A stretch of 64,000 nucleotides of DNA from Nepenthes gracilis (Eukaryota > Streptophyta > Magnoliopsida > Caryophyllales > Nepenthaceae). Under the pieces are notes generated by a model. The model searched no databases. It saw only the letters and a list, made by a program, of their open reading frames with translations, and was not told where the DNA came from. Within the stretch, counting starts at the first letter, position 1; each line of letters starts with the position of its first letter. Made by a program: the position numbers and the translations under genes. Below are positions 36,444 to 47,893 of this stretch, in pieces. The DNA is taken from the NCBI GenBank assembly GCA_033239525.1, contig BSYO01000019.1, positions 10,088,592-10,152,591 of the forward strand, written 5' to 3'.

Positions 36444-39400
36444 CAAAAATTTCGGCCTCGAAATTTACGAATCTGAATCTCAACCTCAAATATCATATAA
36501 TGAGGATATTCTTTCAATGTCATCTTCGCTCTTCTCAGACCACTTCCTCGATTGAGTGATTCATCCAAAATCTGATCCTCAATAGTGGATCACTTCCATT
36601 CCAAAATTCGAATTGAAACTTTGGCTCAACACAAATTCTCGTCGATGGATGACGATTCCAATCCAAACACATTCGAATGGTCATTCCCATATTTATCATA
36701 CAAATCATATAAGACAAATCATATCCGAAGATTAAATTCAGAGAAAGGTCAATATGCAGACCACCTCTCTAATCTACCGAACACTTGGAAGATTTCGATG
36801 AATCTTATCTTCAAATAATCCGACGACCTCCAAATCAAAATTCTTCTCTTCAATGCGCTTACATAAACATCTGACCATCCACATCGAACTTCAAATTGCA
36901 AATCCAAGCTTAGGCGTCAAATCATATCTTGTCCACACACTTATAGTGGAGGAGATTGATCATCTATCTCCAATCAAAATTGGAAGCTTCATAATCAGAA
37001 TATTTTACAATCTTCTCATCTCGACAACATACCAACAAGAACGACATGGGAGGAAGAAAAGAGCTAACTCCATCAACTCATCCATCATCGTCCAAATTAC
37101 TACCATGATCTTCTAGTCATTCGAGGCTGACCTGAAATACAAATCTCGAGGCTTCTTCTTCTGCTCGACTTCATCTTTAGGCACGGATATACCTTGCCAC
37201 ATAGGCCACAACCTCACGCTTTATATTTTGCCTGCAAACCTTGACACATGATCAACCTGCCATCAAAATTCTCTCTCCACTCTGCAAGGTGAAAAAATCT
37301 TCGACGTTCCCATCGAACTTAGACAAATCCAAACTCAATCACAATTACAGATGACCTCATTTGCTCTTTAGCTCCTATTCAATCAGCTTCTGAGCTTTCA
37401 TCTAATTAACCGAGACTCTAATGAGAGAATTCTTGCAAACATACTTCCTCTAGAACGTGTAATGGAGAAAACACTTTGTGTCTGCTCAATCACTTTCAAC
37501 TTTAATGTAGCTTATCCAAAAAGGGCTTCATTCTGATCTTCTCAAAAGATTCTCCCACAGATAAAATTTATTCGAGAATCCAATCCTAGAAAAAGAGGAA
37601 ATTCTTTGACGAGGCTTCCCATTGATAGAAATAGCACTTCATACAAAAATCCTCCAAATGATGTTTCGGACTTTAGACGGCTCGTCGAAAAGAGAATCAC
37701 CATGATCTTCATAAGAACTTCTAGAAAAAGAAGAGAAATCCAATGCCGACAATAAGGAAAGAAAATCCATTTGGCCCAATCCTAAGCATTACACCTTCAT
37801 GCGAAACCCTCTAGGTGCCGCATCCCCAAACTTTTCTTGGATTTAGCGCCCGATCATACAAAATCCAAACATATCCAAATATTTTCGAAGCATTCTTGAG
37901 CGCTACCAATCCTTCGATCCATTAGGAATCGGCATGAGCCCGATAGTAAGATAATCTATTCTTTAATTAGAAAACTTTTCTCAATAAAGATCACTTGATT
38001 TGAATATGATCACTTCTAATCCAAGGTGCCACAATTCGAAATCTTTGAGAAACTTTTCACAAATCTCCCATCACAATCAACTAAATCCAAGAAACTCCAA
38101 ACTACGACTAAAATGGTCTTTTAAATCGATATTTCTACCTTCTTCGAATCTCCAAATGTCACATTCTTGAAATCTCCATGAGACTTTCCAATCGGATTCT
38201 CATATTTCTCAATATTCTTCAAACAAATTAGAGCTTCATCAAAACTAATCCAAACACGATCAGAAGTCCAATCGACCAAATCTATAAAAGACATTCAAAT
38301 ATTTGACAGTCCAAAAGCACAATCAAAATTTATAACGGCCACACATTGACCTGAAAGATGTCTTATACACATACTCCCACTGAAACCTCGATTAAGGACA
38401 CATCGAGCACAGATCAATCTTAGAGAAAATCCAAATTTCTTCAAATAGATCCAACAAATCTTCGATCCATGAAAATTGATACATATCCAATTTCCAAATA
38501 ATCCAAACATAGATGTATCAATCCAATTTCATTCGCCAGAGAACATTAAAGCATTCTACGTCAAGAGACTTGGCCGAACAAAACCCTTCTCAAAACAAAT
38601 TCTACAATTGCTCTCTCAATTTCTTCAACTCAGATAAGGCTACCCCATATGGAGCCTTCGAAATAGCCGACAAATCCAAGCACAACACCCAAGACAAACT
38701 TGATCTTCGATCCAAGAGCAAAAGTTGAATCTTACGAAAAACATCTTCAAACTTGGAGATGATCAACATATCTTCAAGGGTCACGAAATAGCCCCCCAAA
38801 TGTGACCATATGATAAACGAGCTCCCATCTCTCAACGGATGAATAAAAATAACCTTTGAGCCTTCTCACTAATTCTTCCTTGGAACTCGAGGATCCATAA
38901 CCCAAAATGCAAAATGTTGACTTGCCAAAATAGTCTTACGACCGAGGATCCAGCTCTATCTTCATGGGCCATAATTGCAAATGCTTCACCTAGAGCCATC
39001 CATCTTCTATCGGGACATCCGAAACCGGATGCCAAAAATTTGAATGATCCTTGACAAATAGCATATCTTTCATTTGCAACCACGTCTTGCAACTTCTTCT
39101 CGCTAAATTGATCTTGCAAACTCAAACTTCGGAAGAAGACTTTACTTAGAATTTCTTTTAGCTTGTCAAATGTTGAACAAATCCACCCTTCGAGTCTTGA
39201 CTCAACATGGAAATGCTTCTCTTGAAGCTACTCTAACTTGATCAACAAAGTATGCTCGACTCTTTGTCATAAGTGAGTCTGGATGACACCAACAACTTCC
39301 AGATTGAATCTTGAAGTCTTCATCTACTATCATGCTTCAACAAATCCTTCAAATTCTTCAACCTCTTCTAGAGCATTTCTTTAAGAGATCGAACCACGAA

Positions 39401-40095
39401 CTCCTTGTCCTTCGATTCTTCAGCGATGAAAGATTTGCAGAGACGACTATCCACCCGATCACAACGACGAGTGAGAATGGACAATCTTCGGTCTTTCTCT
39501 TGCTCCAATAATGACTTCAGACTTCTACACGATCAGCATCATCGCTGCCAACGAGATCGGACTTGCACTTCATTGTCCTGTCTTCTAGTAAGGAGGAACG
39601 AGTTGATTTGACTTGAATTTCTTCATCTTTATCTGCGGCATCCAATCTTGAAAAATCTTCATTCATCTCCACTTTCACCGCTAACCTTTCTACAAATCAA
39701 AATCTCCTTCTACTCCGTGAGATTTCACGATTAACTTTATCACATACTCCTTTGTTGACCAAAATCTCCTTCTACTCCATGCGATTTCGGACCAATTTCA
39801 AGCCACTATTCTTCCAAAAGTACAAATTCCAACAAACTCTCTACATATTGATAGAAACTAAACAAATTTCCAATTCAACTTCTATATCAAACCATACATT
39901 CGTCATTTGAGGACTCAAAGAAATCGATGATCATTATTCCAATCCAAACCCAACTCCTACAATTGACCTTCCGATTCAAACCCAAATCTTCACAACTCAA
40001 ATTTTCTATTATCAACCAAAGGTAATACTTGTTATATCCAAATATTCTGCCAATTATTTATCCAAAGTAACCCAAAATGTCTCTCCTTACGACTT
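36444..40095 (-). pseudogene. Eroded gag-pol of element F
   Basis: No continuous frame, but order and wording survive. At 38602-38760 is ISKFEDVF ... ISKAPYGVALSELKKLREQL, the protease-RT linker (compare FEDVFPQEL and SKAPYRMAPAELKELR in A). At 38295-38480 are pieces of RT: DLLDLFEEIWIFSKIDL, then KTSFRSMCGRYKF in the place of [13 protein letters not shown]. The stretch 36444-38290 should be the RT end to integrase, and 38840-40095 gag and protease, but I cannot read motifs there. The catalytic RT box is not recognisable. Confidence 0.72.
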
Positions 40096-40106
40096 TTTTG
40101 ATACCA
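40096..40106 (-). other. Primer binding site of element F
   Basis: Sense TGGTATCAAAA, two bases from the LTR edge; the first eight bases fit the iMet type. Confidence 0.75.
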
Positions 40107-40108
40107 CT

Positions 40109-42501
40109 TGGCAAAACCCGAACCAAGCAAAGTCAATTTAAATAATTAATTGTAATTTCTAAAATCTAATCTCCCAAATAATTTTAAACAATTAATACTA
40201 AGTCCCAAAAGGTGTGACAAACCAAAATATACACTCAATAAGGACCTCATCGAACAATGGAAGCTACAATCATCGTAAGAGAGATAATAATCCAACCAAA
40301 AAATCATAATCAAACATAACAAATATTCAACTATTTCCAACATATAACAATAAGCCTATATGACCAATTCCATAATCCAAATTTATCAAATATCAATATG
40401 AACCATAATTGAACTCACCAAATCGGACGAATATGTGACCGATCATGCCGTTCTCGTACTTGCATCCGAACCTTCTAATCAAGGGAGAAAAATGAGCCTA
40501 ATGCCCAACAAGTATCATATTTAGTCAAAAGAAGTCCAATAAATCAGAGGGAATGTCAAATGGGTGAAAATCCAATCAAATTTCAGAATAAATCCAAATC
40601 GCCGACAAGACAAATCCAAACAAAATCCAAGATCCAAATTTCAAAATCCAATGGTAGTCTGCACTCAAATCAAATGTCCAAGTCCAAACAAATGTCCAAA
40701 TTTCCAAAATTGTGATATATATATATATAAATATATATATGAGGTGATATAATTCCAAAAATATCCGAGTCCAAAGGATCCGAGTCCAAAAATCCAATGC
40801 CCGATTAGAATGGTCAAAATCCGGCAGGGATGCCGAGTCCAAATCCACTCGAGTCCAAGTCCAAATCCAATGCCCGAGGCTGTGATGATCGAGGCGGGCT
40901 CCGATAGCGCCGGATGATCCAATAAGCACCGCGATAGATATTCCAAAGGTCCGGATCAAAACATATAATCAAAATCGTTTCCAGACGAGACATACCAAGC
41001 CCAATTATAGGCAAAATTGAATCTTAAATCCAAGTCCAAAATCCATATCCAAATCAAAGTCCAATATCAATTGATGCAAAAATACAAATTATGCACCGAA
41101 TTTGGGTTCTCATTATTTAAAGACTAACTTAAGGAAGGGTTACACATAATCCCGGTAACCTTAGGCCAAAATCCATGTATTGTATACCCATAGATAAGGT
41201 TGCTCACTATGTTTTGCCACCCGCGGCTTTGGGTGCATTCCTCAAGTTTGTCGGATATATTAGGACGTCCGAATATATTCTAAGGTCAAATCAAATCATC
41301 CAAATGGGAAGGGTCACTACTCAAAGCCTTTTAGAGAGCGAAAAGGGAAATAAGAGATAAGCTTCTGGGAGCTGGCGAGAATCCAAATAATCCAAATCCA
41401 AACGTAGTGACTGACAACCCGCACGTGCATATGAAAACACACGCCAATGCAAATTTGGTTGTGATATAAATATACATCGAGTCCAATAAATTATTCGAAC
41501 TTTCAAAATATGAAATTCTCCAAAATCATAAAACCCAGTCAACAATCTCCAAAACATCCAATAATTTACACATGCATGGCATATAAAATACATGCATGTT
41601 AGTAAAAATCAAACATTATCCAAAATACATCGATGCAAAATTAGACAAAAGACCCTTGCTGGACCTCTACTTTGAGATCCAAGAAAGGATGCCCGAAACA
41701 CCCGAGCGGCACCATTTCTCTCTGTCCGCTGCCCGCACGCGCCCATCTCTCCTCTCTTTCTCTCTCTTCGCGCGTCTCACCGCCGCTGCCACACCTCGCG
41801 CTGATCCGCCGCTTTCGAGCGGCCGTCGCCCGCCGCCCGGCCTCTCATGGCACCACCGGCCAGCATTGCGCCACGGCCCCGAGGGCTTCTTCGACAACCC
41901 CGAAATTACTCGTTGGGTTCTCTCTTGCGCAAACGATTTGATGCCGTTTCTCCCACAGAAATGAACCGTATCCTACCAAGAATCTCCGCTAATCACTGAA
42001 GGTGGCGCCGCGTCTTCCTCTTCTCCTTCTCCTCCGAAATGACCACCATGACGGGCCGTCCCTAGAACGCCGCCGCCGCCGGCAGCCTCCTCCTCTCTTC
42101 TTCCTCCTCCACTGCGAACCGAAACCCTAAACCCATCTCTCTCCCGATTTCTCTCTCCCCGATTTCCTTATCTCCAACTTTTCTCTTTTTTTTTTTTTTC
42201 TTTATTTCTTTCATCCTTATCCAAGTTTTCTTTTCCAATTATATATATATAATAATAATATTATTATATATATATATAATATATAATATTTATATATATT
42301 ATATATATATTTCATTTTAATTTTCTTTTACTCCAATGCCCAAAACGATATTTGGGCAACACCGCACACCCCGGGCGCCAACCCAACCGATCCAAATATC
42401 CTCCAAAGATTTTTCAATATTTAATAAATTTTATCACGTCCAATTGGCCCAAAATTATAATTAATATTAAATTAATCCGAACAAAGATCCGGGATATTAC
42501 A
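40109..42501 (-). repeat. 5' LTR of element F (2393 bp)
   Basis: Partner of 33799-36429. About 240 bp shorter through many small gaps, and scrambled in 41690-42090, where the partner is GC-rich. Confidence 0.9.
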
Positions 42502-42506
42502 GGTTT
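42502..42506. repeat. Target duplication GGTTT, right copy (element F)
   Basis: Pairs with 33794-33798. Confidence 0.9.
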
Positions 42507-42585
42507 CCTTTTTACTTTGCCTTAGCTTTCGGTCTCTCTCTAGGAAATTCTTACTTTGCCTTCTGTTTAATCCTCCTCTAGTCCT

Positions 42586-42593
42586 TATTTATA
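42586..42593 (-). promoter_or_regulatory. TATA box of solo LTR E
   Basis: Sense TATAAATA in the context GGCTATAAATAAGGAC, the same as the TATA of solo LTR G (49629-49637). Confidence 0.75.
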
Positions 42594-42785
42594 GCCATTG
42601 CTTTGAGTGGCCATCATTTATGGCTTTACACTTTTCAAAGGTATTATTTATGATTTTACATTTTCCAAAGAGGGTCATCTATGATTTACATTTTCCAACA
42701 ATTTTTGGGAATAGCTAGATTATTTATGGCCGTGCCTTCCCAACGTGTTTCCTTATAAATTTTCTTTGACCGGACTTAATACCTT

Positions 42786-42810
42786 CCGGTCAACATTTTA
42801 CGTTGACCGG
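42786..42810 (-). promoter_or_regulatory. Inverted W-box pair in solo LTR E
   Basis: CCGGTCAAC and GTTGACCGG form perfect 9-bp arms around 7 bases, about 200 bp upstream of TATA. A second pair with 8-bp arms and a 4-base loop is at 43576-43595. Each arm holds a W-box (TTGACC). Confidence 0.65.
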
Positions 42811-42922
42811 ATTACTCCTTCTTCAATATTAACTTCGGCTTTTCATCTCATTGAATCCAATCTACTCCGTCCTTACTTCGCACACACCGCACTCCGGCCT
42901 TGCATGACCGGACTTGATTTTC

Positions 42923-43390
42923 CTTAAGGAAGTCCGAACTTCTTCTTACCAACGAAATTCCGAACTTCATTTCTCCAAGTAAATCCGGACTTCTTTTCTT
43001 CGAGAAAATCCGGACTTCTTTTCTTCAAGGAAATCCAGACTTCATTTCTTCAAGGAAATCCGGACTTCATTTCTTCAAGGAAATCCGGACTTCTTTTCTT
43101 CAAGGAAATTCGGACTTCTTTTCTTCAAGGAAATCCAGACTTCTTTTCTTCAAGAAAATCCAGACTTCTTTTCTTCCAGGCAATCCGGACTTCTTTTCTT
43201 CAAGGAAATCCGGACTTCTTTTCTTCAAGGAAATCCGGACTTCTTTTCTCCAAGGAAATCCGGACTTCTTTTCTCCAATGAAATCCGGACTTCTTTTCTC
43301 CAATGAAATCCGAACTTCTTTTCTCCAACGAAATCCCGACTTCTTTTCACCAAGGAAATCCGGACTTGTTTTCGCCAAGGGAAAGTTCGG
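42923..43390 (-). repeat. 25-bp tandem array in solo LTR E
   Basis: About 18 copies of TCCGGACTTCTTTTCTTCAA followed by GGAAA. It lies upstream of TATA. Since 25 is not a multiple of three and no phase holds a stop, a 92-codon frame runs through it by chance. Confidence 0.95.
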
Positions 43391-43652
43391 AGTTGTTTCT
43401 CTTCAAGGGAAATCCGAACTCGATTTTTATCAAGGAAAGTTGGTTTGGATTTTGTTCATGGTAGAGGCCGGACCTCTTTTTAGCGGAACTTCTTTTCATT
43501 AAGTAGGGCCGAACTTAATAAACCAAATTTTGATTTTTATCTTAAGGTCGACCTACTTTTCCTTGCAACATTTTCCGGTCAACTGGCGTTGACCGAATCA
43601 TAAGCACTTGATGACTAGAATTTTTTATGTTCTAAAAATCTGGGTCGTTACA

Positions 43653-43657
43653 ATAGG
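43653..43657. repeat. Target duplication ATAGG, right copy (solo LTR E)
   Basis: Pairs with 31414-31418. Confidence 0.92.
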
Positions 43658-44335
43658 TTAGCGTTAAATTCAATTGAAACTTTTTAAGAACTAACTGCCC
43701 AATTTCTGTTTCACTTCCCTCCTGTTAGAGGGAAGAGAAATATCCTTAACACTTTGTTAGGATAAGACAGGCTCCTAATGAGAGTTTGAAACGTTTTCTA
43801 GCTAGCTCAATAACGAGGTAAAGCTAAATGTCCTATGGTGATAATTTAACCGGATGACTTTTTCAAATCACTGGTTTAGTAAGACCTTAAGAAGTTCTTG
43901 TAGGTATAGGCGATCACTCGGTCCTACATTATAGTGGAGGAGGTGAACGACGCCAAATAGCCAGAACTTTCAAAATTTGAGCAACATCCAAGATATAATG
44001 GGAGAGGAAAAAAAAGAGAAATAACAATAATCAATTCACTCAGGATCATTGTAAGCAACAGTGGATCGAGTTAGGTGTTCGCAGAGAATACAAGTCGTTA
44101 CACCTGACGCCCCTTACTAACACTTGGATGAATGCTCTAATGCAATTTCAGAATGAAATATTTCTAAAGTGGCCTAAGTTGGTTAAGAAACTAGAGGAAG
44201 GAGACTAGTCAAACTATAGCCTCTACTATTGATCTTCGGGGTATAATACTAAAGATTGTAGAATATTTTAGAAGAAGATTGAGATCCTGATATAGAAAGG
44301 GTATTTTAAAGAATATTTATAGAATTCTAGGCTGC
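43658..44335 (+). pseudogene. Gag, remaining part (Tat-type element)
   Basis: Continues the split gag with LALNSIETF, ELTAQFLFHFPPVRGKRNIL and further pieces, the pattern PxxSIxSFxELxxxFxxHF of Retrotrans_gag. Near 44190-44335 is YNTKDCRIF ... KKIEILI ... KGYFKEYL, the knuckle-side sequence of Tat/Athila gag (GHxTxDCxxLxxxIExLIxxGxLxxF). At least eight stops occur, so no product is possible. Mutations are mostly of the TGA/TAA/TAG-creating kind. Confidence 0.75.
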
Positions 44336-44757
44336 CCCAGGCAAAGATTTAGATGAAGAAGAGTTGCTTGAGCAACCACAAATCTAAGTAGTTGTAGGTG
44401 TAATCAATTTGGTGTCCACCTGACCCACCAATTTGGCAGCTCCAGATCATCCAGAAGGAGTTTCCTTTAGTAAGAGATAGCAATTAGGGATAGAAAATAG
44501 CGCCAGTAATAATATGACACATGTAATCTCCCCCACATTCTAATCATCTTTTTGTAACTACACTTGTTTTAGATGGAATCTGAAACTACTAACTAAAATA
44601 AATCTTTTTTAATAATAGAAATTCAAAAAAATTCTCTATTTCAATATATCCATTAAGTTAGAGCTTAAAAGCAATCAAATGGACCTATTGAATGGATCAA
44701 TGTATGGATTTGACAATAAACCAATCCAAATAAAAAAATTATACATGTAGAAGTACG

Positions 44758-45018
44758 ATGGAAATGTATTTGAAGATAAATTTTTATTGCCTAACTTTTC
44801 TAGTAGTAGAACTTTCCTTGATTTATAATACTATACTAGGTCAACCGTGCCTGACAATATTTAGAATAGTTATCACCACCCCAAATAGGAAAAAGAAGTT
44901 TTCAACTAAATACAATATTGGAAAAGTTAAAAAAGACCAGTTCATTAGGCGAAATTGTTACTTAATGGAAATCAATGGTCCACCTCCTCAAAAACTTGTA
45001 GAGGAATTCGATCTTTAG
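44758..45018 (+). pseudogene. Protease C-terminal part and linker (Tat-type element)
   Basis: An 86-codon open stretch with FLVVELSLIYNTILGQPCL and then FSTKYNIGKVKKDQFIRRNC. These match the Tat/Athila pattern FLVVxxxxxYNxILGRPxL ... KFPTxxGVGEVRGDQxxARxCY. The active-site part upstream (44430-44750) is too decayed to read. The frame is open by chance preservation and has no intact partner domains. Confidence 0.8.
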
Positions 45019-45059
45019 GATGAGACCTTTATTCAATAGACTTAACCCGAAGAGTCACC

Positions 45060-45190
45060 ACTTCAGATTTCTTTGAATCCTATAGACTTAGATAAATATG
45101 ACCAAATTGCATCTTTATTGGATCAAGAATTGAAGTAAAAATTAATAGAATTTTTACAAAACAACACAAATGTCTTCACATGGACACTAG
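45060..45190 (+). pseudogene. RT N-terminal fragment (Tat-type element)
   Basis: DLDKYDQIASLLDQELK, stop, then LIEFLQNNTNVFTWTLANI, the wording ahead of RT in Tat elements (LxxFLxxNxDVFAWxxxDMPGI). The polymerase core does not follow. Confidence 0.7.
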
Positions 45191-46352
45191 CTAACATATC
45201 AAGTACTCCCAAAGTCAAAATGAGTCATTGGAGGAGAACTTAGCAAAATGTCCTTTATCCTTTTCAAAGACGTGAAGACAAGTCGGCAATAGCACCACCC
45301 CCAAGAACAACATACCAATTTATAATGTCTAAAGCCGTGAAGGTGAGAAAACTACTAGTGTTGCACAAATTGGTAGCATTTTTCTTCGCCGAATTCGATT
45401 GAGACCTGGTAATGAAAAGTCCATTCTCAAGCATTGAACTAGAAATAATTAGGTTCACTTTACCCCAAATATTGGACAAAACCTATTCATTTGAAATGTT
45501 ACTAAAGAAGAATCGACCTTTCAAGTTATTGATGGAGTCTAAATTCTCTCAGTTTATTTTAAACTCATTTGAGGATTTAAAGAAATCCAATCATTATTAG
45601 AATTGAAGCGAAAAATGATTTTTACTATCTTAGTATCTAACCTAAGATTTTGACTCCTAAAAAAGATACATATGGTCACCAAATATCAGATGACATTTGG
45701 ATTGAGTCGTGTGATAGGAATTTGAAGCATCTCTATTAATTTTATAATCTCTTTAGCAAAAGGTATGTGAAGCCTTCCTTTCAAATAAGTTTCGTAAATA
45801 GTAATGAAGCTATCTCTTGGAGAATAAGTCCTCTCATTTGAAAAAGGTACAACAAATGGAATGATAGTCGGAATGTTGAATGGATTATAAATATCATGAA
45901 TATTGGACAGTGATAAACATGAAGCAATATTGGTGACCTTCTTAAGGGAATTTTATGGAGCCATGGATGAAAGAAATCAAGGAGATCAAAGGATTGCAAG
46001 CATCAACAATTTGAAATTGAGAAAGTGTATAAATAAGAAGAAAATATGATTCAAGTTTAAATAGATGAGAAGGAGACGTTAGAATTTAAAAAGACGATTA
46101 AATATAGAAACGATGCATTTCAAGCTAAAATGTTGATCCAAATGACACATTGATTTCCTGAAACCTCTCAAATGAAGACACATTTCCTGAATTATTTAAA
46201 ATTGTAACACTGTGTTATGATAATTGATGGAGAAAGGATTCGAACCTATGCATTGTGTGTCTCAAGAGAGAAAGCTGTGTACTGAATTAAATGCATCGCC
46301 AATGAGTCATTTCAGTAGCAAGAGTAATCATGAAAATAACGTCATCTAATTT
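45191..46352. other. Unreadable interior of the Tat-type element
   Basis: A 62-codon plus frame (45412-45600) and others show no family signature. Order suggests decayed pol and the 3' non-coding part. Confidence 0.45.
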
Positions 46353-46817
46353 GCTATTTGACTAGCTGTTAAAAGGCAACAATATAAAAATCCAATTGGC
46401 TTCAAAAAATAAATTGGAAAGGCTATTATATTTTAAATTTTGATTTATTAAATCAAGAGTTCTAATTTGTTAGAAGGCCGATTTGTCAGGTTCTATAAAG
46501 TTATTTGTCAGGTCATCACTCGATAAACTTTCAAATCTTAAAATCAAGAAATAAAAAAGTTTATTTGAATTATTTGATTAATCTGCTATCCAACCGATTG
46601 TCAAAAGGCAACAATATAAAAATATAATTAGTCTCAAAAAATGAACTGGCAAAACTATTGTACTTTAAATTTTGATTTGTTAAATTGAGAGTCCTGACTT
46701 GTTAAAAGGTTGATTTGTTAGATTCTATAAAGTCATTTGTCAGGTTATCATTTGGTAAACTTTTAAACCTCAAAACTAAGAATTGGAAAAACTTCATTTG
46801 GATTATTTGATTAATCT
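46353..46817. repeat. 232-bp direct tandem duplication
   Basis: Unit 1 is 46353-46584, unit 2 46585-46817. Landmarks in both: AAAAGGCAACAATATAAAAAT, TTTAAATTTTGATTT, GGTTCTATAAAG or GATTCTATAAAG, TCATTTGTCAGGT-like words, TTATTTGATTAATCT. By eye about 80% alike. No coding sense. Confidence 0.9.
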
Positions 46818-46980
46818 AAACTTTTGGTGACTTGTAATCCCATACGAATAAATATAAATTTAAATGCATTTTGAAAATAGAAATAAGAAGTAAATCTTTT
46901 AGTTGTTCTTAGACAAACTCATGTACAAAATATATTTCAACATAAAAACACTGAGTTAATCAACTTGAGAAAAAGAAAAG

Positions 46981-46985
46981 ATATC
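46981..46985. repeat. Target duplication ATATC, left copy (solo LTR G)
   Basis: Partner ACATC at 50234-50238, one mismatch. Confidence 0.7.
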
Positions 46986-47767
46986 TGTGACGGAACGAAT
47001 TTTTTTTTGATTCCGTCAGTCATAACACAATTGAAAACCTAAACCAATTAGGTGGAACACAGGATCACAGATGCCATCTAGGACCCATATACTTTTCACC
47101 ATAAGTATAGCGGAAGTTATTCTAACACTTACGGAAGCATTCATATTCATTCCAAAATATTCATTTCCGAGTACATAGCAAAAAATGTTTAACCATAGAA
47201 GTCCATCAAGTTATTACAATAATATTTCTCCAAAATAAGCTTCCGAGGTCTTTAATAGTCCTTCAGACAAGTTCTAATCACTCCAACTCGTCAGGCACAA
47301 GTTCTAAAGCTTCATCTGTAGGGGAAAAACATAAAACAGTGAGCCGATGCCCTGCAAGGTATATGCATATGAACTGTAAAACGGTTATGCCAAAACGATC
47401 ATATAACCATGTAGAACCAGAATGTTTAATCAAACATCATCTAAAAAAAGTAAAGACATACTATAACGATATTAAATCTTATGCTTCATAAATCATTACA
47501 CTATAGACCGTAAAACAATAACTATAAACTTTACTGATGCATGGTAAAATCGAAAATAATATTCTATACTGTTCACTGTCATCTTTTTACTGTATACGAT
47601 TCATTATCATCTTTTTATCAGATGATACTCTATCATCTTTTCACTGTACAATACATTTTCATCTTTTATTGTGATATATCTTAACAATTTCAGACCCTAT
47701 TAGTGTACCCTACTAGCGGAAGGGACGAATGATCGAGGATAGATTGTGTTCAGTCCACATAATCCAA

Positions 47768-47893
47768 GGCCTATCATGTAATATATATCCCATCCCGAGG
47801 GATATCTGTACTGTGTGCCACCCAAAGGTCGGCCTATGTCGTCATATATATCCCATCTCGAGGGATATCTGTACTGTGTGCCACCCGAAGGTT
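47768..47893 (-). repeat. 63-bp tandem duplication in solo LTR G
   Basis: Two copies (47768-47830 and 47831-47893) of the part that other LTRs have once: GGCCTAT, ATATATATCCCATC, CGAGGGATATCTGTACTGTG, GCCACCC(A/G)AAGGT. It lies between the GAGGATAGATT core and the CGCCC hairpin. Confidence 0.92.

Larger units (their letters stand above)
33799..42501 (-). mobile_element. Element F: complete LTR element with eroded pol, nested in solo LTR E
   Basis: LTRs 33799-36429 and 40109-42501, core 36430-40108, perfect 5-bp duplication GGTTT. The LTRs begin TGTCACG or TGGCAAA and end GATATTACA. The polypurine tract and primer site set minus orientation. The LTRs are nearly identical over long stretches (only about two changes across 34910-35130 versus 41095-41310) but differ by many clustered indels in GC-rich parts. 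It is the youngest insertion of its nest. Confidence 0.92.
31419..43652 (-). mobile_element. Solo LTR E, split by element F
   Basis: One LTR only: 31419-33798 plus 42507-43652 (about 3.5 kb without F), with TGTGACG and CGTTACA ends and a perfect ATAGG duplication. No internal region, primer site or polypurine tract is present, so the two LTRs recombined before F arrived. In sense it has a 25-bp array (42923-43390), TATA (42586-42593), then a second tandem array (32330-33540). Confidence 0.9.

Noticed and set aside
42923..43390. Regular 25-bp repeats that might be taken for a CRISPR array
   Set aside because: No spacers between units; simple tandem repeat in an LTR of a plant element.
46226..46310. 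tRNA-like word GGATTCGAACC (T-loop, minus strand)
   Set aside because: No acceptor or anticodon arm pairs around it; the T-stem has a mismatch. Such words are common in plant intergenic DNA.
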